Shown: positions 1 to 7,996 of the stretch, piece by piece | Numbering within the stretch: the stretch's first letter is position 1 | Layout of the letters: every line of letters starts with the position of its first letter | Assembly (NCBI GenBank): GCA_937920115.1 | Contig: CALGVF010000055.1 | Coordinates: forward strand, 1-27,321 | Direction: 5' to 3' | Origin: an uncultured Clostridia bacterium | GTDB taxonomy: Bacteria; Bacillota; Clostridia; Christensenellales; Borkfalkiaceae | DNA: 27,321 nt | Made by a program: the position numbers and the translations under genes | The notes under the pieces: generated by a model | The model's database searches: none | What the model was told of the DNA's origin: nothing | Seen by the model: the letters and a program-made list of their open reading frames with translations, nothing else

Positions 1-1141
1 GGAAACTACGCAATTTTCCGACGAACTCCTTTAAAACTTCTCTGTAAATCATTTTGACGGAATTGTCGTCCTCGGCTTTCTCGCCGATATTCGTACCGAT
101 AAGACACGAGGTCAGAACCTGCGTTTTCAGCAAAAGTTCGGCGATTTCCCTATCGCCCGTTACCTCTTCGTAAATTTTCACTCTGTCGTCGAAACCTTTG
201 ATTTGTCCGTTCCAAAGTTTCCCGCAAAGGGCTATGAGCGGATAAATTCCGTTGTAAAAACTCGCCGCTCTTTCCCATATCGTTAAAATCGCCCCGAGCG
301 GTTTATGTTTCGACGCGTAACTCGTCATAGTATCAACGTTATAAGTCGAAGAAGCGTTGCTTCCGTACACGCAGAAAATATACTCGAAGCCCAAGCGGTC
401 GTAAATCGAAAGCCAATCTTTCCTGACTCTATTCGTCCAATGTCCTTTCGTCTCCGAACCGATAAAGCCGTAATTCCAATGGCAAAGAATTATATCTCTC
501 GGGAGACCCTCGACTATATCGTAATACTCGAAAAAGTCGTCCCACATAAGCATCGTTTTGCCCATGCTTTTCGCGAGTTCATAGTTGTGTATAACCTGCG
601 AGAAGAATATATCCTTTTTCGTCACGCCCGTTTTAAGGCGAGCCTTGCATCTCGGACACTCCGCGAACTCGAAAACTTCGTCCAACCCCATGTGAACGTA
701 TTTCCCGTGAAACACCGAACATACTTCCGTAATATAGGCGTCGAAAAATTTATTGAAATCGGGATTCGACGTACAGCCGACCGAACCGCGTTTAAACCGT
801 TCGGGCGACCAACCTCTGCCTTCCGTCCTCTCGTCTTTAAATTCGGAAAGGCTCGCGGCTTCTTTATATTGCAGTAATTTTTCGATATGGTAGAAGTTCT
901 CGAACGCGGGAATAGCGAGAAGTCCTTTCGACTCGATATAGTCCGCAATCTCTCTGATTTCGTCCATAGAATAGGTGTCGTCCTCGTCGAAAAACAGGGT
1001 GACTTTTGTTCTTATTGAACACTCCAAATACAGAATAATCGTGTTATAGCCCGACTTTTTCGCGTTATCGACAAAACTTTTTATAAAATCGAACCGCTCT
1101 TTCTGTCTTCCGAGGTCTATCTGTACGGCTATGATTTTCAT
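1..1141 (-). CDS. GH20-like glycoside hydrolase, C-terminus cut by window edge
   Basis: Read from an ATG at 1141, the frame stays open for 380 codons and runs off the left edge, so the C-terminus is missing. There is no signal peptide, so a cytoplasmic enzyme is expected. The N-terminal half looks like a TIM barrel: beta-strand stretches such as YNTIILYLE (32-40) and GLLAIPAFENF (73-83), then HMGLDEVFE at 150-158. That fits the H-x-G-x-D-E motif of family 20 beta-hexosaminidases, making D154/E155 the likely catalytic pair. A Trp-Asp motif (MLMWDDFFE, 197-205) follows, as in many GH20 barrels. An AAGGG about 10 bases upstream is the probable ribosome binding site. It is the last visible gene of the block, 21 bases after the DUF1680 gene. 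Substrate is unproven: beta-linked N-acetylhexosamine is the family norm, but divergent GH20-like proteins exist. Confidence 0.72.
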   Translation of the reverse strand, partial: MKIIAVQIDLGRQKERFDFIKSFVDNAKKSGYNTIILYLECSIRTKVTLFFDEDDTYSMDEIREIADYIESKGLLAIPAFENFYHIEKLLQYKEAASLSEFKDERTEGRGWSPERFKRGSVGCTSNPDFNKFFDAYITEVCSVFHGKYVHMGLDEVFEFAECPRCKARLKTGVTKKDIFFSQVIHNYELAKSMGKTMLMWDDFFEYYDIVEGLPRDIILCHWNYGFIGSETKGHWTNRVRKDWLSIYDRLGFEYIFCVYGSNASSTYNVDTMTSYASKHKPLGAILTIWERAASFYNGIYPLIALCGKLWNGQIKGFDDRVKIYEEVTGDREIAELLLKTQVLTSCLIGTNIGEKAEDDNSVKMIYREVLKEFVGKLRSF

Positions 1142-1162
1142 TCCTTTTATACCCTTTTTAAA

Positions 1163-2983
1163 TTAACCTATTTCGTTCCAAACGGACATATTGCAGTTTT
1201 CGCTGTCGTAATTTTTGCCTGCGGACGAATAGTCGCAAAGCGTTATTTCGCCGTCCTTGGTTTTGATTTTTACAGTTTCGTTCGTGTAGAATTTATCGTT
1301 TTTAACGAGTTTCGCGACCGTTCCGCCCGATATTTTCGGCACAGCGACGGGGGCTTTTAAATCTTCGCCGAACCTTTCGTCTCTTGCGAGGGCGACGGGG
1401 CCTCTTTCAAACTCAACCTTGCCGTTTAAAACCTTTCTCTCGACTTTCATCGGCATCGAAACGAGTATCTTATCGCCGTTTTTGACCTTAACGACGGCGT
1501 AGCCTTTTTCTTCCGCAAAGCCGATTTTTTCGCCGTTTACCGATAATGCGAAGCCCTTAGTCCACTTGGGAATACGCAAGTAAAGGGTCGTTTCTCCGCT
1601 CGTTTTCACCGTTATTTTCGCTTCGCCTTTTTTGTAGAGATTCGCCTTGACCGTTATTTTCGAGCCGTCCGACTCACCCGAATAGGTTTCGTCGTTATAA
1701 AGGTTGACGAAATACCCGTTTTCGCCGCGACAAATCGCCGCCAAGCCGAAAATAGCAGTTCCCGCTCCGCCTATCGCCGCGCAGCAGCCGTACGACCTTT
1801 TTCCCATAACTCTGAATCCGCCGATTTTTTTTGCCCTCTGACCTAAACAAAGGGGACTGTAACTATCGAACGGGAATGGTTCGTGCGGAACGGGTATAGC
1901 CTCTTTGCCTTTCCATACTATTCCCAATGCGCGTTTCATCGTCTGATTTTCGCTGTTCACCGAACCGAAAAGGGCGTTATAACCCGACCTTTCGATTACG
2001 TCGGCATATTTTGAATCGCCCGTCACGGCGAGAAGTTTCGCGCAGAGTTTCATAAGCGTTACGGTAACGCAGGTCTCCTGCATAACGCCCTCGGAATATT
2101 CCGTCTGTTTCAAGGTCGAATTGTCGAAAAGTTCGTGGGTACAGCCGCAACTTCCGATAACCGTGTAATCGCTTTCAAGCACCATATCTACGAAATTTAC
2201 GACCGCCTTCAAGTCATTTTCGTCGCCTTTTGCCTTGTAATATTCCAAAAGCCCCTCAAAACAACTCATCATCTCGTAGGCTTTTGTATGATTGAACTCA
2301 AAGGGGAATTTTTCCTTCGTTCTGCAAAGGCTTATTATATCCTGATCCTTTGAAAAGCCCGTACTTATGATATATTCCGAAAAATCGAGGTATTTCTTTT
2401 CGCCTGTAAGTTCGTAAAGTTTCACGAACGGCTCTAAAATCGAACAGGAATTCATACCGCCGTAAATATTGGTCGTGTCGTAAATTTCAACCTTACCCCT
2501 GCCCTTGCCCACTTTCTTCATTATATAATCGGCATGCTTTTTGAGGGCTTTCGTAATTCTTTTGACGAGAACCTTGTTTTTGCATATTTCGATATAATAA
2601 AGGAATCCGAGCATGGCGTACTTTCTCGACCACATATCCCACGCATTGAACTCGTACTGCAATTCGTAAGTTGAAAATCTGCCGTTTTTCTCCTCGGTCG
2701 TAAGCATATCCTTTACGCTTTCGGTTATTTCGGCGTAAAGTTTGCGGTTTCCCGTCGCCTTGTATGTAAGGCAAGCCGCACGCATGAGTTTACCCCAAAA
2801 CTCGCCTCGCCAGCCGCCGTCCTCGCCGTCGGGCTTTGTTCTGAACTGATTGACGGTGAGTTTCCACAAATCCCTGTCGGAGAACTGCTTGTCAATCGTG
2901 TATTTAATCATTTCGCCGGGATAACCCTTCGCTGCAATCTGCCCCGCCGCGGGGAATTTCATAATCTCTTTCATAATCGTCAC
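1163..2983 (-). CDS. DUF1680 / GH127-like glycoside hydrolase (beta-L-arabinofuranosidase superfamily)
   Basis: This 606-residue protein has no signal peptide and is probably cytoplasmic. Its (alpha/alpha)-barrel half ends with QETC (302-305) and YGCC (398-401), followed by a beta-sandwich region with LYLRIPKW near 466-473. In characterised GH127 beta-L-arabinofuranosidase, a Glu and three Cys bind zinc and one Cys is the nucleophile. E303, C305, C400 and C401 occupy the equivalent places, so an active enzyme is plausible. The usual CCPPN context is CCAAI here, so it is a divergent member and the sugar may differ. The GTG start at 2983 overlaps the stop of the upstream GH95 gene by 4 bases, implying translational coupling. 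An in-frame ATG at 2974 is an alternative start. Neither has a strong ribosome binding site. Confidence 0.82.
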   Translation of the reverse strand: MTIMKEIMKFPAAGQIAAKGYPGEMIKYTIDKQFSDRDLWKLTVNQFRTKPDGEDGGWRGEFWGKLMRAACLTYKATGNRKLYAEITESVKDMLTTEEKNGRFSTYELQYEFNAWDMWSRKYAMLGFLYYIEICKNKVLVKRITKALKKHADYIMKKVGKGRGKVEIYDTTNIYGGMNSCSILEPFVKLYELTGEKKYLDFSEYIISTGFSKDQDIISLCRTKEKFPFEFNHTKAYEMMSCFEGLLEYYKAKGDENDLKAVVNFVDMVLESDYTVIGSCGCTHELFDNSTLKQTEYSEGVMQETCVTVTLMKLCAKLLAVTGDSKYADVIERSGYNALFGSVNSENQTMKRALGIVWKGKEAIPVPHEPFPFDSYSPLCLGQRAKKIGGFRVMGKRSYGCCAAIGGAGTAIFGLAAICRGENGYFVNLYNDETYSGESDGSKITVKANLYKKGEAKITVKTSGETTLYLRIPKWTKGFALSVNGEKIGFAEEKGYAVVKVKNGDKILVSMPMKVERKVLNGKVEFERGPVALARDERFGEDLKAPVAVPKISGGTVAKLVKNDKFYTNETVKIKTKDGEITLCDYSSAGKNYDSENCNMSVWNEIG

Positions 2984-5583
2984 TTTTTCGTATTTATATT
3001 TAAGTTGTTCACTTTAAATCTGTAAGCGTACCTCTCTTTTTCGAGTTCGCTCGCGGGGTTTAAAACCGCCGTCGCTCCGTTTCCTCGACCCCTTTTATCG
3101 CTTCCCGACAAAAGAAGTTTATAAGTAAGTCTCGCTTTGTTGTTCTTTGAGTATTCTTTGTCGATAAACTCGCCGCTTTTCGATTTCCCTATAAACGCAT
3201 ACTGCGTTTCGCTTTCTTTCGCTCTGAAAACGTCGTATTCGTTTCCGTCGGTTTTCCATTCGAGTTTAACGCCGCCGTTTTGCCATTTTGCCGTAAAATC
3301 TCCCGCTATAAGTCGATTAACTCGCTTTTTAAAGCCCGATAGACGATAAGTTTCGCCCACCGTAGTATCGAACGAAACCTTGCCGTCGATACGTTTTACG
3401 GGTATTTTCTCGCCGCCGCGGCAAACGGTTATTCCGTTCGTTTCGCCGCCGTAATAAAGCGTTATTCGCCCGCCCTTACGGGAAATTATTTCGCAATTTT
3501 CTATAATTCCGTTTTTATAATCGAGCGAAACTTCGAAATTTCCTCTCGCTTTCAAGCCCTTGAAACTCATGTTTTCCCATTCTTTCGGTATCGACGGAAG
3601 AAGGGAGATATAACCGCCGTGACTCTGCAAAAGCATTTCCGTCATTCCCGCCGTCGCCCCGAAATTACCGTCTATCTGAAAGGGCGGGTGAACATCCCAC
3701 AAGTTCGGGTGAGTTCTCGTTTTCAAAAGGTTTTTCAATAATATATAGGCGTGGTCGCCCTCGCCCGTTCTCGCCCTCGAACAAAGCCTGTGAGCGAGAG
3801 CCCAACCCGTCGATTCGTCGCCGCGGAAATCGAGCGTTATCTTCGCCGCGTCCAAAGTTGCGGGAGTATCGCTCGTTATCTGTTCGCCCGGCATCAGAGC
3901 GACGAGTTGAGACAGGTGTCTGTGTTTCGCTTCGCCTATCTCGCCGTAAAAGTGCTCCTCGTCGTATTCCTTGATTTGTCCGCTATAACCTACCCTTACG
4001 GGGTCGAGCGAGTTTATATTTTCTCTTTCGTAGCGTGTAACCTCGTCCGAAATTCCGAGAACCTCGGACAGTTTCAGGTCGTCCTCGAAAACTTCCTTTA
4101 CCATTTGTTGGTCGAAAGAACAGCCGACCGTGTGATAATATTGCTGATATTTATGCTCGTTCACCCATTCGCCCGACAAAATCTGCTCGGGAGAAGCCGA
4201 AAACGAACACAGTTTTCTGCCGTCGTAGTCTCTTAAAGTCTTTTTCAGAAACTTCGCCATGCCGTGTACCGCGGGATAAGCGTAATTTTTCAAAAACTCC
4301 TCGTCGCGGGTAAAGTCGTAGGCGTCGTAAAACATTTTAGCGGTAAGCCCGCCCGTTCCCGGCCCCGAATGGCTGTTCGGGTTTTTGCCCTCGACCTCGT
4401 AACAGAACACGCCCGTGCCGACTATCCAACCGCAGTCGCCGTCGGGATTGTCGAGGTTTTCGGGGTTGGTCTCCGCTATCCAAGCCTTTGCGTTTTTCTC
4501 CGCTTCGGGAAGATATGCCTTGAAAAAGTCTGCGTAAGCGTCGAACGACTCGGCTATGTTTGCCGAAAAAGCGTGCCAATAGTTCATCTGAATATTGATA
4601 TTATGCCAAAAGCCGCTTCCCCACGGCGATTTGTCGTGTACCGTCCACACCCCTTGAAGCGAGGCGGGCGGCGTTCCTTTTCTCGACGAAGAAATAAGCA
4701 GGTACCTGCCGTACTGATAGTAAATCTCTTCCAAGTACGGTTCGGAATTGCCCGCCCTGTAAGAGTTTAAAAGTTCGTCTGTCGTTCTGCCGTCGTCCTT
4801 GCCTTTAAGGTCGAATTCCACCCTGTTCATGAGAGACGAGAAGTCCTCGATATGTCGTCTTAGAATGGCGTCGCAGCCGAGTTTCAAGGCGTTTCCGAGC
4901 CGAGCCGAAACCTTTTCTTTCGGGTCTTCGCCCACCGCCTTATGAGTTGAAAACGCCTCGGGGCAAAGCCTGTAAGAAGTGTCGAACACAACGTAAATGT
5001 GGGCGTATAAGGCGTTTATCGCCGTTATTTCGTCGTTTTCGCATCTCTTTTCGCCGTCGGTCACAACCGCGACTTTCGCCACATATTTAAGGTCTCTCGA
5101 CGGGAGAGTTCCGTAAACCTCGATTTCTTCGCCGCACGTTACGACCTCGCCCGTTCTGCCGCCGTCCGAAAGCGGTCTGTCGCCGAGATAGGGTATCTTG
5201 ATTTTTACACGCAAATCTTTCGGTTTTTCCGTTCTGACAGAATAGACGAAAACGTTGTCGGGGTAACTGAAAAAGGCTTTTCTCTCGGTCTTCCCGAAAT
5301 CGGAAAGGTATTCGGAAGATGCAATACCCGTCCTTAAATCGAGACTGCGTTCGTAATTTTCCGCTTTGTCGTTAAAATCGATAAAAAGTTCGAGAAAATT
5401 CGACACACCGCCTTGGCGGAAAGTGTTTGCGAACGTGTTAGTCGTAAATTGAATACGTTCTTCGTCGTATCCGCCGAAAACGCTCGCCCCGCCGTAGCCG
5501 TTGCCTATCGGCAAAGAATATTGTTCCCACCCCTCGTTTGTTCTCTCGGCGGGAGTTTTATACCTTAGTTTTAGTTCTTTCAA
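2980..5583 (-). CDS. GH95 alpha-L-fucosidase/alpha-L-galactosidase with C-terminal Fn3-like domain
   Basis: This 867-residue glycosidase has the GH95 layout. An N-terminal beta-sandwich begins at residue 19 (WEQYSLPIGNGYGGASVFGG). An (alpha/alpha)6 barrel follows with SLQGVW (308-313), HNINIQMNYW (327-336), ASPEQ (463-467) and PPFQIDGNFG (633-642). The known catalytic set of GH95 (two Asn, Glu, Asp) maps to N328, N330, E466 and D638, all present. Removal of alpha-1,2-L-fucose or alpha-L-galactose from imported oligosaccharides is therefore expected. Residues about 762-843 add a fibronectin-III-like domain (VKLEWK, YDVFRA, TYKLL), not usual for this family. No signal peptide is seen, so the enzyme is cytoplasmic. 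The start codon is TTG, chosen because GH95 homology begins almost at once and AAGAGA lies 6 bases upstream, overlapping the stop of the GH2-like gene. Confidence 0.92.
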   Translation of the reverse strand: MKELKLRYKTPAERTNEGWEQYSLPIGNGYGGASVFGGYDEERIQFTTNTFANTFRQGGVSNFLELFIDFNDKAENYERSLDLRTGIASSEYLSDFGKTERKAFFSYPDNVFVYSVRTEKPKDLRVKIKIPYLGDRPLSDGGRTGEVVTCGEEIEVYGTLPSRDLKYVAKVAVVTDGEKRCENDEITAINALYAHIYVVFDTSYRLCPEAFSTHKAVGEDPKEKVSARLGNALKLGCDAILRRHIEDFSSLMNRVEFDLKGKDDGRTTDELLNSYRAGNSEPYLEEIYYQYGRYLLISSSRKGTPPASLQGVWTVHDKSPWGSGFWHNINIQMNYWHAFSANIAESFDAYADFFKAYLPEAEKNAKAWIAETNPENLDNPDGDCGWIVGTGVFCYEVEGKNPNSHSGPGTGGLTAKMFYDAYDFTRDEEFLKNYAYPAVHGMAKFLKKTLRDYDGRKLCSFSASPEQILSGEWVNEHKYQQYYHTVGCSFDQQMVKEVFEDDLKLSEVLGISDEVTRYERENINSLDPVRVGYSGQIKEYDEEHFYGEIGEAKHRHLSQLVALMPGEQITSDTPATLDAAKITLDFRGDESTGWALAHRLCSRARTGEGDHAYILLKNLLKTRTHPNLWDVHPPFQIDGNFGATAGMTEMLLQSHGGYISLLPSIPKEWENMSFKGLKARGNFEVSLDYKNGIIENCEIISRKGGRITLYYGGETNGITVCRGGEKIPVKRIDGKVSFDTTVGETYRLSGFKKRVNRLIAGDFTAKWQNGGVKLEWKTDGNEYDVFRAKESETQYAFIGKSKSGEFIDKEYSKNNKARLTYKLLLSGSDKRGRGNGATAVLNPASELEKERYAYRFKVNNLNINTKK

Positions 5584-5593
5584 AGTCGTTCTC

Positions 5594-7993
5594 TTATTTC
5601 AGATATTCTTTCGCCTCACGCCAGAACGCGGGGCTTTCAACGGGAGCGTCGTCGAGTTCCCAGAACTGAGTCATAGTCCTCTCTCTCACGGGTTTTTCAG
5701 CCGCTTTCGCCATATAAGCCTTTAATTCTTCGAGAGTTAAACCGTTTTCCGGCTTGAAATCTTCGCTTTTTATATATTTTTTGATAAATTCAGCCATTGC
5801 GACCGCCGACGGCTCGTTTTCGTCAAGCCCCGTGAGGCTAAGTCCGCAGACGAGCAGACTGCCTTTATCCACCTTTATTTCAAACAGATATGCGTAGTTT
5901 CTGAGCGTTCTGTCGGGCATGAGTTCGGGGAGATTGTAAGCGTCTTTATACGCGTCGAAACGGTCTCTCGAACTCTTGTCTATCCCCGAAACGAGTATTT
6001 TCGCCTTGGCGGGGAAATCGTCGAGATTGATTTTGTCGCAATCTTCGCTTATCTCGCCGTAATTAAAATCGTAGTAATCTTCGCACGGGAAACCGTATTT
6101 GTTCAGTACGTTTTTGTCGTTTATGCCGCCGAAATTCGTCCCCCTGTCCCAAATAACCGGTTTAAACCTGTTCCAACTCGCCTTAAAGGCGTATTTCGGG
6201 TTTTTCATATCGGGGTTTAAGAGATGCCTCGTCCACCCCGAGCGATATACAAGGCACGCCCTTTCTCCCTTTCCGAGAGCGGCGAACGCCTTTTCGATAT
6301 CGTCCGTGATAACCGCCTCGCCGTCGTCGTATGAAACGAATTCCTTATAGGTCTCTTTCGACTGTCTGTCGTACACCCACAGCGACCACTCGTTCTCCGA
6401 GTAAACGCCGTTTTTAGTCGTAAGTTCTACTTTCAAAGAGTATACGCCGCAACTTTCGGGAAGAGTTATTTTCGCCTTGCAAAGTCTGTAAACGCCCTTT
6501 CTCGACACGTCTACGTTTTTCATAAAACACTCGGCGTAACTTTTACCGTCTTTTTCTACGGAAATTTTAAGGTTCGCCCTCGTTTCCGAGTCCTCGCCGA
6601 GGTTGGAAAAATATACGGGAACGGTTATTTCGTCGGAGCAATAATAATTTCTCGTCTTCAACTCCGCGACCAAAACCCTGTCGCCGTTGAATTTAAGGAA
6701 ATCTTCGGGTTTCACGCAGGTTTCGTCGTCGAAGCAATCGACCACGCCGTTGGAGTTCTCGTAGGCGTCGGTATCGGCGAATTGCAGGAAGTGGAAACCA
6801 CCCAAAAGCACGCTTTTCCGCATTTCCTCGTAAGCCGTTTTCCAACAGATAAACTGAAAATGCTTGCTCGCCTTAAACATTTCGGCGAAAGAATTTTTAA
6901 AGCCCTTAGACTCTATGAGTTTAATTTCCTCGTCTATCCACCACGGCATTTCCGCTCCGCTTTTTAAAAACTTCTCTTTGAGCGAGTAAAAATCTCTTAA
7001 AGCCGTATAATGGCACACCTCGTGAGCGAGAAGCGGAACGTTAAAATACAAATCTCTGACGATTTCGCAATTTTCCGTTTCGACTTTCATCGGCTCGTTT
7101 TCGTCAACGTTCGCCGCGAGAAGATTTTCGGTGTCGTCGTACATACCCGCGTGCTTGCCGTACGGGAAATAATAACTCAGATGCTGAACGTCCATATCGA
7201 CGTTCGGGCGATTGTTCTTTCCCCACGCGCAAGTGTCGAGGAAAAGTCTCGTTCCGTCGAGTTCGTCGATTTTTTCTCTGATTTTTCGAATGTCGTCCTC
7301 ACTCGCCCGTTTTATCTCGTTGCCTATGCAATAGACGGCGAAAGAGGGGTGATTGAAGCATTTATCGACGGTTTCTTCCAAAAATTCTTCGGGAACTATC
7401 GCGTTGCCCGTCGTGACCATTTCCTCTAAGTTGTTGTATATATCGTGAGGAGGGCGAAGTTCGACGTGAACGAGCATACCGACCTCGTCCGCCGCCTCGA
7501 AGAGTTCATCTTCTGGAACGACCGAGTGAAATCTCACGTAGTTGAAGCCGAATTTCTTAGCCTGTCTCAGATTTTTAAGGTAGAAATCTTTAAGCGGCAG
7601 ACCGAGCAGATTCGCGTGGTCGTGAGCCTTCGCTCCTCTTATATATCCTCTGATATAAACGGGCTTGCCGTTTATGGTGATATTCTTGCCGTTCTCGCCT
7701 ATTTCGCGAAATCCGAATCTGCCGAAAACCATTTCTTTTTCGCCGTCGGCGTATGCGATTTCAATCTGATACTCATATAATTCGGGGTCGGAAAGCGACC
7801 ATATCAAAGGATTTTCTACACGAAAATCGCCGACAAAAAAATCTGTCGGTAAAATCGCGTAGTCGTTTGAAAAAACGGCTTTTCCGTCTTTTTGTATAAC
7901 GACTTTTATTTTTTCAAAAGGCTTTTCCGCCTTTAATTCTATTTTTACGCTCCCGTTTAAACGGGAGCGTAATTTTACTATTGCTTTTGTCAT
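5594..7993 (-). CDS. GH2-like glycoside hydrolase lacking the N-terminal jelly-roll domain
   Basis: This 799-residue protein starts in the Ig-like domain of family 2 glycosidases (about 1-98, with ENPLIWSLSDPELYEYQI at 60-77). It then enters the TIM barrel (INGKPVYIRG, then YVRFHSVVPEDELFEAADEVG). The acid/base motif is IGNE at 223-226 (E226). The best nucleophile candidate is E325 in LLAHEVCHY, about 100 residues later, a normal GH2 spacing. A C-terminal Ig-like region and a mixed domain (about 480-770) follow. The usual N-terminal sugar-binding jelly roll is absent. With no signal peptide it should act in the cytoplasm on imported oligosaccharides. Specificity (beta-galactosidase, beta-glucuronidase, beta-mannosidase or other) cannot be read from the sequence. 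It starts three bases after the stop of the lipoprotein gene in a TAAAAAATG junction with no clear ribosome binding site. Confidence 0.82.
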   Translation of the reverse strand: MTKAIVKLRSRLNGSVKIELKAEKPFEKIKVVIQKDGKAVFSNDYAILPTDFFVGDFRVENPLIWSLSDPELYEYQIEIAYADGEKEMVFGRFGFREIGENGKNITINGKPVYIRGYIRGAKAHDHANLLGLPLKDFYLKNLRQAKKFGFNYVRFHSVVPEDELFEAADEVGMLVHVELRPPHDIYNNLEEMVTTGNAIVPEEFLEETVDKCFNHPSFAVYCIGNEIKRASEDDIRKIREKIDELDGTRLFLDTCAWGKNNRPNVDMDVQHLSYYFPYGKHAGMYDDTENLLAANVDENEPMKVETENCEIVRDLYFNVPLLAHEVCHYTALRDFYSLKEKFLKSGAEMPWWIDEEIKLIESKGFKNSFAEMFKASKHFQFICWKTAYEEMRKSVLLGGFHFLQFADTDAYENSNGVVDCFDDETCVKPEDFLKFNGDRVLVAELKTRNYYCSDEITVPVYFSNLGEDSETRANLKISVEKDGKSYAECFMKNVDVSRKGVYRLCKAKITLPESCGVYSLKVELTTKNGVYSENEWSLWVYDRQSKETYKEFVSYDDGEAVITDDIEKAFAALGKGERACLVYRSGWTRHLLNPDMKNPKYAFKASWNRFKPVIWDRGTNFGGINDKNVLNKYGFPCEDYYDFNYGEISEDCDKINLDDFPAKAKILVSGIDKSSRDRFDAYKDAYNLPELMPDRTLRNYAYLFEIKVDKGSLLVCGLSLTGLDENEPSAVAMAEFIKKYIKSEDFKPENGLTLEELKAYMAKAAEKPVRERTMTQFWELDDAPVESPAFWREAKEYLK

Positions 7994-7996
7994 TTT

